Shown piece by piece: positions 15,994 through 24,678 of a stretch of DNA of 64,000 bases. Within the stretch, counting starts at the first letter, position 1. Every line of letters begins with the position of its first letter. The notes below the pieces were generated by a model. The model worked only from the letters and a program-made list of their open reading frames with translations, did not search any database and was not told where the DNA came from. Origin of the DNA: JAMZMI01 sp049115715. Lineage in GTDB: Bacteria; Bacteroidota; Bacteroidia; Cytophagales; Cyclobacteriaceae. The DNA is taken from NCBI GenBank assembly GCA_049115715.1, contig JAGDZQ010000022.1:62001-126000 (forward strand), read 5' to 3'. Position numbers and translations under genes: made by a program.

Positions 15994-18678
15994 ATGAATC
16001 AACCACCCAAACTCCCTCTCCGATTTCTTCGATGGTTTTGCCATCCGGATTTATTGCCTTCTATAGAAGGGGATCTGATAGAGCTCTATGAAGAAAATAT
16101 CAAAGAAAAGGGTACAACAAAGTCTAAACTCCTATTCACTTACGAGATACTACGACTTGTGAGAAAAGAACTTATACAACCGCTGGACGGATATAGAAAA
16201 ATCAATCATTATGGTATGCTGAAAAATTATTTTAAAACAACAATAAGAAATGCCAGACGCGAAAAAGCATTCACTGCGCTGAATGTATTTTGTTTGGCTG
16301 TAGGGTTTGCTGTTTGCCTTTACGTGAGTCTATTCTCAATTGAGGAAATGAGTTTTGACAAATTCCATCACAAAGCAGAGCGTATTTATCGAATCAATCA
16401 GACTTTCATTTGGGGAGAACGTGACGAACTGTTCGGATCAACAGGACCTGCTGTGATGGAGGCTATACAAAGCGAGGTGCCTGAGTTTGAGACCATGTGT
16501 AGGATACATCCTCTTGAAAACGCCCCTTTGGTGAATGCCGTAATTGACGGCAATATCTCGAAATTTGAGGAAGATGGCATTCGAGCTGTGGACTCAACAT
16601 TTTTTAAGGTTTTCACTTTTCCACTCGTAAAAGGAAACCCAGAAACAGCTCTTAATTACCCGATGAGCGTGGTACTTACAGAGGAGACGGCTCTCAAGTA
16701 CTTTGGAACAACAGATGTCCTGGGGAAACAGCTGATAATAGATGACAGTGAGGTGAAAGGCACTTTTCAGGTAACCGGTATCGCTGCAGAGATACCACGC
16801 AACTCCCACGTTGATTTTGACATGTTGATTTCTCTCAACTCAATCCCAAGACTGAAAAGAGCCTCTGACTCTTGGTGGTGGACAACCTTTGTGACTTTTG
16901 GTGTACTCAGACCAGACGCAAACCCAGACTTTGTAGCTCAAAAAGTAGCACAGGTTCCAGGTAAATACCTAGAGCCATTTTTAGTCAAGTATAAAGGGAT
17001 CACCTACAAGGAATTTATTGAAAACGGAGAGACCTGGGAGTTGTACATACAGCCTTTGCTGGACATCCATTTGCATTCTCAACATGTATTTTCTCGTCTA
17101 AACGAAATCGGCGATATCACAAACATCTATATCATGGCGACCATAGCCTCATTGATTTTGCTTCTTTCGGTGATCAACTTTGTGAACTTAACCACTGCTA
17201 GATCGGCAAGACGTAGCAAGGAGGTTGGCGTTAGAAAAGTTCTAGGATCTAATCGTCAAAATCTTATCTGGCAATTCATGTTCGAATCCTTGATGTTTTG
17301 CTTTGTCGCACTACTGCTCAGCTGTGGTTTATTGCTACTATTCATAGATCAATTCAACGCCATTTCAGGACGAGAAATCCATTTTTCGTCAATCGGAAAC
17401 CCGATTCTTTATCTATCCGCAATAAGCTTTGCTATTGTCATAGGACTTTTGGCTGGCATATATCCTGCGTTTTACCTATCTGCATTTCGTCCAGTAAAAG
17501 TTCTCAAAAGCCATGTGATGCAAGGAGCAAAAGGAAGCTTGGTACGAAATGCATTGGTAACTGCGCAATTCACAGTTTCCATCGCCCTAATCGCCTGCGC
17601 ACTTATCGTGCAGAACCAGGTTCAGTTTTGGTTGAAAATGGACTTGGGATATAACCGGGACAAAATTATCATTGTTAAAAATGCAGAACGACTCGGTCAG
17701 TCAATGGAAACGTTCAAAACCGACTTGCTCAGTCTTCCTTCCATTGAATATGTAAGTTTAGGCTCGGATACTCCTCCTTACATCTGGGATGGTGACGATA
17801 ACTTTAAAATTGCCGGTGCGGATGTTGAAAAACACATTGCAAGTTTTTGGGTTTCGGACGAGGATTTTGCTGATATTTTCAATCTTCAATTTATTGCTGG
17901 AAGGGACTTTGACAAAGGAAAAGATCGTACTCCTGCCGTTATCGTAACCCGCTCTCTGATCGAGAAGAATGGCATTTTTGACCCAAAAGAAGTAATTGGA
18001 AAAACGCTTGAGCACTCTGGGAGTGAAGCGCGAATAGTAGGTGTTATTGAAAATTTTAATGCGGAATTTGGGTGGAAACAATCTCCGATGGCCTATTTCA
18101 ACGACAATGTCACATTTTATCATAGAAAGAATCGTGAAGTAGCGATTCGCTATCGAGGAGACCTATCTAATGAGGCTCTGGCTCAGCTTCTGATCGAAAT
18201 AGACGAAAAATGGCAAAATATTAATCCGGGAATGCCAATGGTCGCAGATTTCTTGGATGAAACATTCCGTCAGGAGTTTCAGCCCACGATTGACTTTGGC
18301 AGAATGATCCAGTTTTACTCAGTACTGGCGATTATCATCGCAGGCTTAGGATTAACCGGTTTAGTGTCCTACGTTATCGATAGAAGAACCAAGGAAATAG
18401 GCATAAGAAAAGTACTAGGCGCATCGATATCATCAATACTAGTTTTGCTCTCTAGCGAATTTGGAAAACTGTTGCTCATTGGCTTTGTCATTGCCTCTGC
18501 GCTCTCTTGGGTTCTGATGTCTCGTTGGATTCAGGACTTTGACTATCAAGCTCCCATTCAATGGTATGTTTTTGGGGTCGCGGGTCTGGTAATGCTTTCA
18601 ATCTCTGTTCTCACAATTGGTTATCAAACATTCAAATCTGCAAAAGCAAACCCTGTAAATGCTTTAAAGGACGAGTAA
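15994..18678 (+). CDS. Orphan double-FtsX ABC permease with prefix domain (unit 5)
   Basis: 894 residues. Prefix with PPKLPLRFLRWFC and LLPSIEGDLIELYEE, where the usual EE before x-x-GD is replaced by PS. TM1 is near 100, followed by a MacB-like periplasmic domain, FtsX block (KEVGVRKVLGSN), central TM, second periplasmic domain, second FtsX block (KEIGIRKVLGAS) and three TMs. Ends N-P-V-N-A-L-K-D-E. No ATPase. The 156 bp to the next convergent gene show no clear terminator. Confidence 0.9.
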   Translation: MNQPPKLPLRFLRWFCHPDLLPSIEGDLIELYEENIKEKGTTKSKLLFTYEILRLVRKELIQPLDGYRKINHYGMLKNYFKTTIRNARREKAFTALNVFCLAVGFAVCLYVSLFSIEEMSFDKFHHKAERIYRINQTFIWGERDELFGSTGPAVMEAIQSEVPEFETMCRIHPLENAPLVNAVIDGNISKFEEDGIRAVDSTFFKVFTFPLVKGNPETALNYPMSVVLTEETALKYFGTTDVLGKQLIIDDSEVKGTFQVTGIAAEIPRNSHVDFDMLISLNSIPRLKRASDSWWWTTFVTFGVLRPDANPDFVAQKVAQVPGKYLEPFLVKYKGITYKEFIENGETWELYIQPLLDIHLHSQHVFSRLNEIGDITNIYIMATIASLILLLSVINFVNLTTARSARRSKEVGVRKVLGSNRQNLIWQFMFESLMFCFVALLLSCGLLLLFIDQFNAISGREIHFSSIGNPILYLSAISFAIVIGLLAGIYPAFYLSAFRPVKVLKSHVMQGAKGSLVRNALVTAQFTVSIALIACALIVQNQVQFWLKMDLGYNRDKIIIVKNAERLGQSMETFKTDLLSLPSIEYVSLGSDTPPYIWDGDDNFKIAGADVEKHIASFWVSDEDFADIFNLQFIAGRDFDKGKDRTPAVIVTRSLIEKNGIFDPKEVIGKTLEHSGSEARIVGVIENFNAEFGWKQSPMAYFNDNVTFYHRKNREVAIRYRGDLSNEALAQLLIEIDEKWQNINPGMPMVADFLDETFRQEFQPTIDFGRMIQFYSVLAIIIAGLGLTGLVSYVIDRRTKEIGIRKVLGASISSILVLLSSEFGKLLLIGFVIASALSWVLMSRWIQDFDYQAPIQWYVFGVAGLVMLSISVLTIGYQTFKSAKANPVNALKDE

Positions 18679-18834
18679 GATTTCACTAGACTCTTATTGT
18701 GCTTTCATAAAAATTGTCTCCGTTGCATATATGAGAGTTATTCGGACAACAGAAACAATATCTATTTTAGGTAAAGTAAAAAAGTCTCAAAGTTGAGCAC
18801 ATAATGATCTTGAAATGTGGAACATTTATTGAAA

Positions 18835-19494
18835 TTAAAAATCAAAACCCTTAATAATCCCTGTTTGAATTCCAAAGCGGATCACCCCTGCGGAGTTCTT
18901 CACATTAAGCTTGCTTAAAATATTCTTCCTGTGAGTATTGACAGTATGACCACTCAAAAATAGTCTCTCTGCGATTTGAGATGTATTCAACCCTTCGGAG
19001 ATTAAGCGTATGATTTCTTTTTCTCGCTCCGTAATATCTATTTCCAAAGGACTATCGAACACTTTGTTTTTTTGATAGCTTTTGATGATCGTCCGCGTAA
19101 TATCTTTTCCATAATAGGGTTCCCCCTTAGCAAGGCTTTCAATAGCTGCAATCAATTCTGCTTTGCCCGAATTCTTTAGTACATACCCGTCTACTCCCGC
19201 TTCCATCAAGTTTTTGATAAACTCCTTTCGGTTATACATGGTGACCACAAGAATTTTAATTTCGGGATAGGTGGTTTTAAGTTCTTTTGTGACTTCTATG
19301 CCGTCTTTTTTAGGCACATTGATATCGAGAATAACAATATCAAGTTCCTCCGCTTTTTTGACTTTTTCGATGACCTCTTCACCATCCAGCGCCTCTCCTA
19401 CTATTTCTATAAATTCTTGTTGCGAAAGCAATAGTTTAAAGCCATCAAGAACGATTTGATGGTCATCCGAGATTAAAACCTTGATTTTTTCCAT
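18835..19494 (-). CDS. NarL/LuxR-type response regulator
   Basis: 219 residues. Receiver domain with acidic pair D10-D11, phosphoacceptor Asp at about 57 (VILDINVPKKDG) and Lys in the YVLKNSGK segment. It is followed by a C-terminal LuxR-type HTH (ITEREKEIIRLISEGLNTSQ, then VNTHRKNILSKLNVKN). It controls transcription when phosphorylated by the kinase encoded immediately upstream. The kinase stop and this ATG share one base (TAATG at 19492-19496 on the - strand), so they form a cognate pair. It is the last gene of a six-gene operon. Confidence 0.92.
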   Translation of the reverse strand: MEKIKVLISDDHQIVLDGFKLLLSQQEFIEIVGEALDGEEVIEKVKKAEELDIVILDINVPKKDGIEVTKELKTTYPEIKILVVTMYNRKEFIKNLMEAGVDGYVLKNSGKAELIAAIESLAKGEPYYGKDITRTIIKSYQKNKVFDSPLEIDITEREKEIIRLISEGLNTSQIAERLFLSGHTVNTHRKNILSKLNVKNSAGVIRFGIQTGIIKGFDF

Positions 19495-21398
19495 TATACT
19501 GCTGTTGAGATCGAAAAAACATTTTTGGTGCCTTCAGAATCCGATGAAGCGACACTCCATCTTCCACGTATTTTATGCACTCTGGTTTCAATATTTCTCA
19601 AACCTATTCCGCGTCTATCCAAAGTAGTATCAAAACCTTTCCCATTATCAGAAACGTAAAGTTCAATCGTCTCCTCCTTTTTCTCAATTTTAATCCATAC
19701 CTGATCGGCTTCTGCGTGTCTCAGGGTATTGCTTAAAAGCTCTTGCACAATCCGATAAAGATTGATCTCCTTTTCTAAGTCAATACGCTCATCAAACTGA
19801 ATCGTCTCAAATTTTATTCTTAGCTCATTGGCAGATTCAATGGTTTCTTTTAAATCTGTGATTGCGGCTACCAATCCAAACTTGGTCAGTACTCCTGATA
19901 GCATATCATGAGAAATCTGACGTGTTTCCTCTACAGCTCTATCTAATAGTCTACTAATCGTCCGTGTATGTATTTGCTCAAATTCTTCGCTTCGCAGAGC
20001 CTCAACATGCAGTTTAGTAGCTGAGAGCGTACTTCCTAAGCGATCATGAAGTTCCTCCGCAAATCTGGCACGTTCCTTTTCCTGCCCCTCAATCATTGCA
20101 TCCAGAGCTTTTGTTTCCTGCTCTTCCATCATCTCGTCGACTTGCTTCTCGAAATTTCTCTCGCTCACGATTCGAGTCATTTTTGCCCTTTGACGGTAAA
20201 AGACAATGGCCAAAACAGCTAAAATAAGCGTCGCAGCTAAAGTAAGAATGAGATTCTCGCGCTCTAATGAAGCTTGTTGAATTTGTACTTTCTGCTCAGA
20301 TATCTCTTTTTCCTTTTTTTCTGTCTCGTATTTAGTTTCAAGTTCTGCTATCTGTTGAGATTTGGTTTCATTGAAGACAATACTTTCGAGGCTATCATAC
20401 TTTTTGTAATCCACCAGAGACTTTTTATGCAAGCCTTTTCTTTCCAGAATACTGGAGCGAATGAAGTAAGCAATACTTAAATTATCCTTGCTGTCTATTC
20501 TTTTCAAAGTTGACTTGGCAAGGTTGACTAACTCTAGAGCTGTATCAAGTCTATTTTTAATGAAATATGCTTTAGATAGCTTCAGGTTAGAGTCTGCTAT
20601 ACTTGCCTGATTATCTATTTCGTTACTTAGGTTTAAAGATTTTAAATAGAAGGAGATGGCTTTTTCAGTATTACCAAGCTCCATTTCTATATCACCAAGG
20701 TTATTATAAGTCTTAGCTGTTCCTCTTTTGTTTCCTGTTTTTTCTTTTAGTTTTAGACTTAGCTCAAATTCCTTAATGGCTTTTTTATATTTTTTTCTTT
20801 TCTTTTCTTGAATTCCCAAATGGCTGTGTATTCTGGACTTTCCTTCAGTATTACCAAGTACGTTGTAGATATCCATACTCTCCATATAGCGATTATGGGC
20901 TGCTTCCATTTGCCCTTGTTTATCAAGTACAACAGCCATGTTTTCAAGGCACTTCGCTGTATTTACATGATCATTAGATTTTTTTAGAATAATTAGTGCC
21001 GAGTCATAGTAGTATGATGCTTCTTCATAGTCTCCTTTTTGATTGGCTACTTGCCCCAGATTCATGTATACTGTTGCCTGATCTTCGGTTCTCCCCAACT
21101 TCACCCTAATACTCAGACTCTTTTTATAATATGATGATGCCGAATCATACTCTCCAGCATTTTTAAAAAGAATGCCAATTACATTGCAAGCAAGTGAGTT
21201 TTCGTAAAGAAGGTTTTTTTTCCTTGCAATATGCAATGCCTTGTTCGCCAGAAGGAAGGCAGAATCTGGATCAATATTTCTTACTTTGAAAGCCCTAAAA
21301 CATAAGTTCTCAATTGTTAAAGAATCATTATTCTTATTACTTAATGTTATCAGACTGAAAAAAATTACGAATATAAAAAAGAAAGCACGCGCAAGCAT
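19494..21398 (-). CDS. TPR-containing sensor histidine kinase (HisKA_3 type)
   Basis: 634 residues. N-terminal signal/anchor, then about eight TPR-like helical repeats (residues 35-330; e.g. ALIILKK, GDIEMELGNTEKAISFY). A coiled coil, one TM (about 383-401), the H-box RARFAEELHDRLGS with His at about 451, and the ATPase with NTLRHAEADQVW, VSDNGKGFD and GIGLRNIETRV complete it. This is the common Bacteroidota layout in which a periplasmic TPR region senses protein or peptide signals (family knowledge). The gene starts 27 nt downstream of the 130-residue ORF, in operon with the metalloprotease. Confidence 0.9.
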   Translation of the reverse strand: MLARAFFFIFVIFFSLITLSNKNNDSLTIENLCFRAFKVRNIDPDSAFLLANKALHIARKKNLLYENSLACNVIGILFKNAGEYDSASSYYKKSLSIRVKLGRTEDQATVYMNLGQVANQKGDYEEASYYYDSALIILKKSNDHVNTAKCLENMAVVLDKQGQMEAAHNRYMESMDIYNVLGNTEGKSRIHSHLGIQEKKRKKYKKAIKEFELSLKLKEKTGNKRGTAKTYNNLGDIEMELGNTEKAISFYLKSLNLSNEIDNQASIADSNLKLSKAYFIKNRLDTALELVNLAKSTLKRIDSKDNLSIAYFIRSSILERKGLHKKSLVDYKKYDSLESIVFNETKSQQIAELETKYETEKKEKEISEQKVQIQQASLERENLILTLAATLILAVLAIVFYRQRAKMTRIVSERNFEKQVDEMMEEQETKALDAMIEGQEKERARFAEELHDRLGSTLSATKLHVEALRSEEFEQIHTRTISRLLDRAVEETRQISHDMLSGVLTKFGLVAAITDLKETIESANELRIKFETIQFDERIDLEKEINLYRIVQELLSNTLRHAEADQVWIKIEKKEETIELYVSDNGKGFDTTLDRRGIGLRNIETRVHKIRGRWSVASSDSEGTKNVFSISTAV

Positions 21399-21425
21399 GC
21401 TTTCAATTTAACATAAATAACGGAG

Positions 21426-21818
21426 TTAAATAGGATAGCCATCCGCATCATCATAATCCGGATTAGTTTGTGGAGTATTTGAAGCCAATAGATTAAAAGA
21501 CCCCCTAAATTCTTCTGGAACATAAACTTTTACTAAAAACTTTTTCTCAGTCACAGTGCCACTACCATTTCTTCTGCGATCCTTATCGAATATTCCTTGA
21601 TAGAAATAAGTTGGCTCCTTATAGGTCATCAAAGGGTCTTGCTCTACATCGAAAAAAATCTCTGTTGTTCCATTGATACCTGCTTCTACATCCCTGGGCA
21701 CCAACTTGAACCCATCAGGAATATTAATTAGAGTGTGAATGTGATACTTGTATTTTTTTCCTCCGGAATCCTTTTCCAGCTGGAAATAAACGAACGGTTT
21801 AAAAGGTAATAGATTCAT
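21426..21818 (-). CDS. Unrecognised 130-residue beta-rich protein next to M4 protease
   Basis: I do not recognise this family. It has no signal peptide and no TM. Beta-strand-like segments alternate with charged turns (FVYFQLEKDSGGKKYKYHIH, TEIFFDVEQD, KKFLVKVYVPEEF), and it ends in a flexible acidic tail (NPDYDDADGYPI). It sits 13 nt downstream of the M4 metalloprotease and before the kinase. Protealysin-type proteases often have a small inhibitor gene (emfourin) in the same place. No similarity to emfourin could be claimed from the sequence, so inhibitor or partner is a positional guess only. Confidence 0.7.
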   Translation of the reverse strand: MNLLPFKPFVYFQLEKDSGGKKYKYHIHTLINIPDGFKLVPRDVEAGINGTTEIFFDVEQDPLMTYKEPTYFYQGIFDKDRRRNGSGTVTEKKFLVKVYVPEEFRGSFNLLASNTPQTNPDYDDADGYPI

Positions 21819-21831
21819 ATAATTAATTGGT

Positions 21832-22869
21832 TTAGTTGATTTTTACTTTTACTTTTTTCCAGGCTTCTTCTAAAGCCTGCTGGGCATCTGAAAAAGGCTC
21901 ACCCATTTCTTTGGCAACTGATAGGGTAGCTTTTGCTACCTCTTCAAAACTTGAGCACTCACTTATATGCTTTGATTTTAGCGCTTCATACCAGATTTTC
22001 CCGATTATTTCCCAACTTGGCCTCCCTACTTCACAAGTGGCTAAATAAAAAGCGTGATTGGGAATACTCGCGTTAAAGTGGTACCCTTTTTCTGGCCTAA
22101 AATCATCGATATTTACCGGATGAAGACCACTTCCAAAATCGTCGATAAAAGCAGTATTACCCATGGATCTCAAAGGGTTACCAGATTGAAACATATTTGA
22201 CCCTATTTCCCAATTCGCCAGCTTAGGGTCTATTTGTTCGTAAAACCAATGTTTCACCATAATGCCAAAGACATCAGCATAATGCTCGTGTAAAGCCCCA
22301 CTTTCTGATAGTTTGACATTACGATCTTCTGATTCGTAGCACAATTTTCCTTCATAAATAATCATTGGATGTGCAAGCTCATGTCCGAACACCTCAATGT
22401 CCGAGGTAAACGAATTAAAAATTGACATATCATTAGGTATGCCAAAATACATTCTGTTGTCATCCCATTGTACCTCAGGCCTTTTGCCAAAGTTCAAATC
22501 AGCATTTATTACAACTCTTACTGTATGCCCCCTTCCATCATAAGAATCCCTCCCCAATTCTTCTTCCAAAAATCGTAAAACGACAAGAACCTGTTCATAC
22601 ACTTGATTGGCTATCTTATTTTCACTTGGGTGTATTGTATCACTGTTGAGCAACGAGATGTCATCTCGATCGTAAACTTCAATTCTGTTTTTACTAGCTA
22701 CCGAATCGAACAATTTGTCTTTTAGGCTCTTAGGTAACTTTAAAATTTGGTTCCGAGTCGATCGTGCCTTTATTGAGCCTATTTTTGCTGAAACTGAAGG
22801 AAGATGATTTTTACCCATTTTGTCAGACAAATGATCCCACACATAGTTTGGAATAATTGAGTATTTCAT
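21832..22869 (-). CDS. Protealysin-like M4 metalloprotease (thermolysin family)
   Basis: 345 residues. Zinc site HELAH (163-167), third ligand Glu in ESGALHEHYADVFG (about E195, with D199), and the catalytic His region GYHFNASIPNHAFYL (His about 264). There is no signal peptide. The N-terminus SIIPNYVWDHLSDK resembles the short propeptide of protealysin-like proteases, which also often lack a Sec signal. Length fits that group, not the roughly 500-residue secreted thermolysins. Its operon also encodes two envelope proteins and a two-component system. The substrate is unknown; a role inside the cell or after non-classical export is possible. Confidence 0.88.
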   Translation of the reverse strand: MKYSIIPNYVWDHLSDKMGKNHLPSVSAKIGSIKARSTRNQILKLPKSLKDKLFDSVASKNRIEVYDRDDISLLNSDTIHPSENKIANQVYEQVLVVLRFLEEELGRDSYDGRGHTVRVVINADLNFGKRPEVQWDDNRMYFGIPNDMSIFNSFTSDIEVFGHELAHPMIIYEGKLCYESEDRNVKLSESGALHEHYADVFGIMVKHWFYEQIDPKLANWEIGSNMFQSGNPLRSMGNTAFIDDFGSGLHPVNIDDFRPEKGYHFNASIPNHAFYLATCEVGRPSWEIIGKIWYEALKSKHISECSSFEEVAKATLSVAKEMGEPFSDAQQALEEAWKKVKVKIN

Positions 22870-22900
22870 TGTAATTGGTGTTTGATTATTTATTGTTTCA

Positions 22901-23755
22901 CTATTTAAATCTTGGATTCGCCTTAAGCTTGATTACAGGTATGACTAAATCATTGTTGTTAGTAACTCTTCTAACTTCTTTGCTTTGGACAACAAACCCA
23001 ATGTCTAGAAAAATATCAGATTCATCCTTTCCGCCTAGTGCTACCTCAAACCCTAGATCTAGGTAGTTATTCAGAACATTTTTATTAATTCCATAATACT
23101 CCTTATATGACTTCACATTGTCAAAACCAATCTGGTTATTGAAATTTGCATATACCGATGAAAACACGTTCCCTTCCTTATTCCAAAATATGTACCTAGC
23201 ATTAAATTGAAACAAGGCTAGCCCAACTGTTTTGACTTCATCAAAAACAGTGGAGGTCGACGATTTCCCAGGGATTTGCTTATTCAAATAATAGAATGTT
23301 AGGCCAACCGCGATCCCATTTCTATTTAAAGATTTAGGCCGTCTCAGATACGATATAGAGTAGTCAAAGAAAAAGGAACTCGCTTCTGGAATCCACAAAT
23401 CTCTGGACAAGTCTTCGCCCGTCTTGGTGAAAGATCCAGACTCTAAAGATAAGGAAGGCTCTTTGGCGATGTATACTCCTAAATTGTGAGCCCACCCGGA
23501 GAACAATGAGTCTTGCCGGTTTATAGTAGATTGTGCAACACTAAGTTTGAGGGATGGAACAATACGCGCTGATGTTATGGGTGTAAGCATAGCGGGTAGG
23601 GTGTGAAGAGAAAACTCTGATTCGCTTTCGTCTTCCCTCCTCTTCCCGATTATTTCCTCTTCTTCTATTGAGTTTTTAAAAAAACGTTCAGTTTCTTGTG
23701 CTCCGGAAGTATATCCTAGTAATAGTATTATGATTATTGTAAAGTTGTTTTTCAT
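22901..23755 (-). CDS. Secreted or outer-membrane beta-rich protein, unknown
   Basis: 284 residues. Signal peptide ending near TSGAQ (residue 20). A charged segment EEEEIIGKRREDESESE follows, then many amphipathic strands (e.g. GIAVGLTFYYLNKQ, FSSVYANFNNQIGF, DIFLDIGFVVQSK). This suggests an outer-membrane barrel or surface protein. No family recognised. Located 31 nt upstream of the M4 protease in the same operon. Confidence 0.7.
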   Translation of the reverse strand: MKNNFTIIIILLLGYTSGAQETERFFKNSIEEEEIIGKRREDESESEFSLHTLPAMLTPITSARIVPSLKLSVAQSTINRQDSLFSGWAHNLGVYIAKEPSLSLESGSFTKTGEDLSRDLWIPEASSFFFDYSISYLRRPKSLNRNGIAVGLTFYYLNKQIPGKSSTSTVFDEVKTVGLALFQFNARYIFWNKEGNVFSSVYANFNNQIGFDNVKSYKEYYGINKNVLNNYLDLGFEVALGGKDESDIFLDIGFVVQSKEVRRVTNNNDLVIPVIKLKANPRFK

Positions 23756-23779
23756 GATCCATTAGATTTAGTTCAATTA

Positions 23780-24364
23780 CTATTTAAAAATCCCAGCTAC
23801 TTTGTTGACTGTGTAGGGAACTACTCCAATTCCTAAAGCAAGCACTGCGTTTACAAGGACTTCAAAGTCAGGAATTAGCCCACTGTTTAGATATATATAA
23901 ACAGTCGTGACAATGAGAATAAAAGCAAGTATCAAAGCAATGGCAGCAGAGACAAAGGCAATTAGCCTACTACTACTTGCGATCTCTTCTTTCACTTCAG
24001 TACCATTTACCATTATAACCCTGGTTTCTGTTAAGGCCTCCTTTAATTCAAATTTGGAAAGCCAAACCCATGAAATGATGATTACTAAGAATATCACAGC
24101 GAAGCACGGAATAAGTAGACTCACGGGTGAGAATTTCGTTATACTGCCCTGATTATAGAAATAATGATATGCTAAAGTTTCAGGTAAAGAATCTTCCTTA
24201 CCTGTGATCAGTCTGAGGGTATATGTCAGAGACTCAATTTGATTTTGCAATGAATCTACTCTGAATTGACTGACCTCTTTTGTTGAGGTTTTAGGTTCTG
24301 CACTAGCTGCATAAGAAGCTAGGGCAAAGAATAAGAGAAAAAGAAAAAAAATGTTTTTTAACAT
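23780..24364 (-). CDS. Small membrane protein, first gene of protease/two-component operon
   Basis: 194 residues. Hydrophobic N-terminal signal (FFLFLLFFALASYAASAEP), a short periplasmic helix, TM (FSPVSLLIPCFAVIFLVIII), a charged loop, a second TM (LIAFVSAAIALILAFILIVT) and a final hydrophobic helix (VNAVLALGIGVVPYTVNKVA). No known family seen. It is the promoter-proximal gene of the operon; the 314 bp upstream hold a palindrome at 24515-24534. Confidence 0.7.
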   Translation of the reverse strand: MLKNIFFLFLLFFALASYAASAEPKTSTKEVSQFRVDSLQNQIESLTYTLRLITGKEDSLPETLAYHYFYNQGSITKFSPVSLLIPCFAVIFLVIIISWVWLSKFELKEALTETRVIMVNGTEVKEEIASSSRLIAFVSAAIALILAFILIVTTVYIYLNSGLIPDFEVLVNAVLALGIGVVPYTVNKVAGIFK

Positions 24365-24514
24365 GATCTATTTGTTTATTCAAAATTCAGTTGGATCATG
24401 CAGCTATGTGTCACTACTTTTTATTGAATTGACTCACCATTTTTAGGTATTTGTCAAATAAAAATTCTCAAACCAATTATCACGAACAGGCATAGAGATA
24501 TCTCGCTGGTTTTA

Positions 24515-24534
24515 TTTTGATCTAAGGATCAAAA
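24515..24534. promoter_or_regulatory. Perfect 8-bp palindrome in divergent promoter region
   Basis: TTTTGATC (24515-24522) and GATCAAAA (24527-24534) flank a 4-nt spacer. Size and symmetry fit a dimeric HTH binding site, possibly a Crp/Fnr-type or response-regulator operator (inference). Confidence 0.4.
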
Positions 24535-24630
24535 ACCGAAGTTTTATGTTTGGATTACATCGGCTGACATACTGCTTTCAAGAGGGTAACAGTTTATAGA
24601 ACCCTCATAACAGGCAACTAAAATTCCATG

Positions 24631-24673
24631 AATTGGGTTAATGGATGCGGAAGACTTTAAGCAAAACCCAATT
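24631..24673 (+). promoter_or_regulatory. 9-bp inverted repeat before the methyltransferase start
   Basis: AATTGGGTT (24631-24639) pairs with AACCCAATT (24665-24673), and the right arm ends 5 nt before the ATG at 24679. In RNA this would form a hairpin covering the start region. It could equally be a DNA operator. Confidence 0.35.
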
Positions 24674-24678
24674 GGTAG

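Larger units (their letters stand above)
24365..24678. other. Divergent intergenic region with palindromes
   Basis: No gene seen. It separates the protease/two-component operon (- strand) from the methyltransferase gene (+ strand). It holds the palindrome TTTTGATC-TAAG-GATCAAAA (24515-24534), a 6-bp inverted repeat GAGGGT/ACCCTC (24582-24606) and the 9-bp inverted repeat described separately at 24631-24673. Confidence 0.5.

Noticed and set aside
18679..18834. Terminator after permease 5
   Set aside because: The best pairing (TTGTC...GGACAA) needs a bulge and has a long loop; not convincing.
21426..21818. Calling the 130-residue protein an emfourin inhibitor
   Set aside because: Only its position fits; no sequence similarity could be shown, so it is left as unknown.
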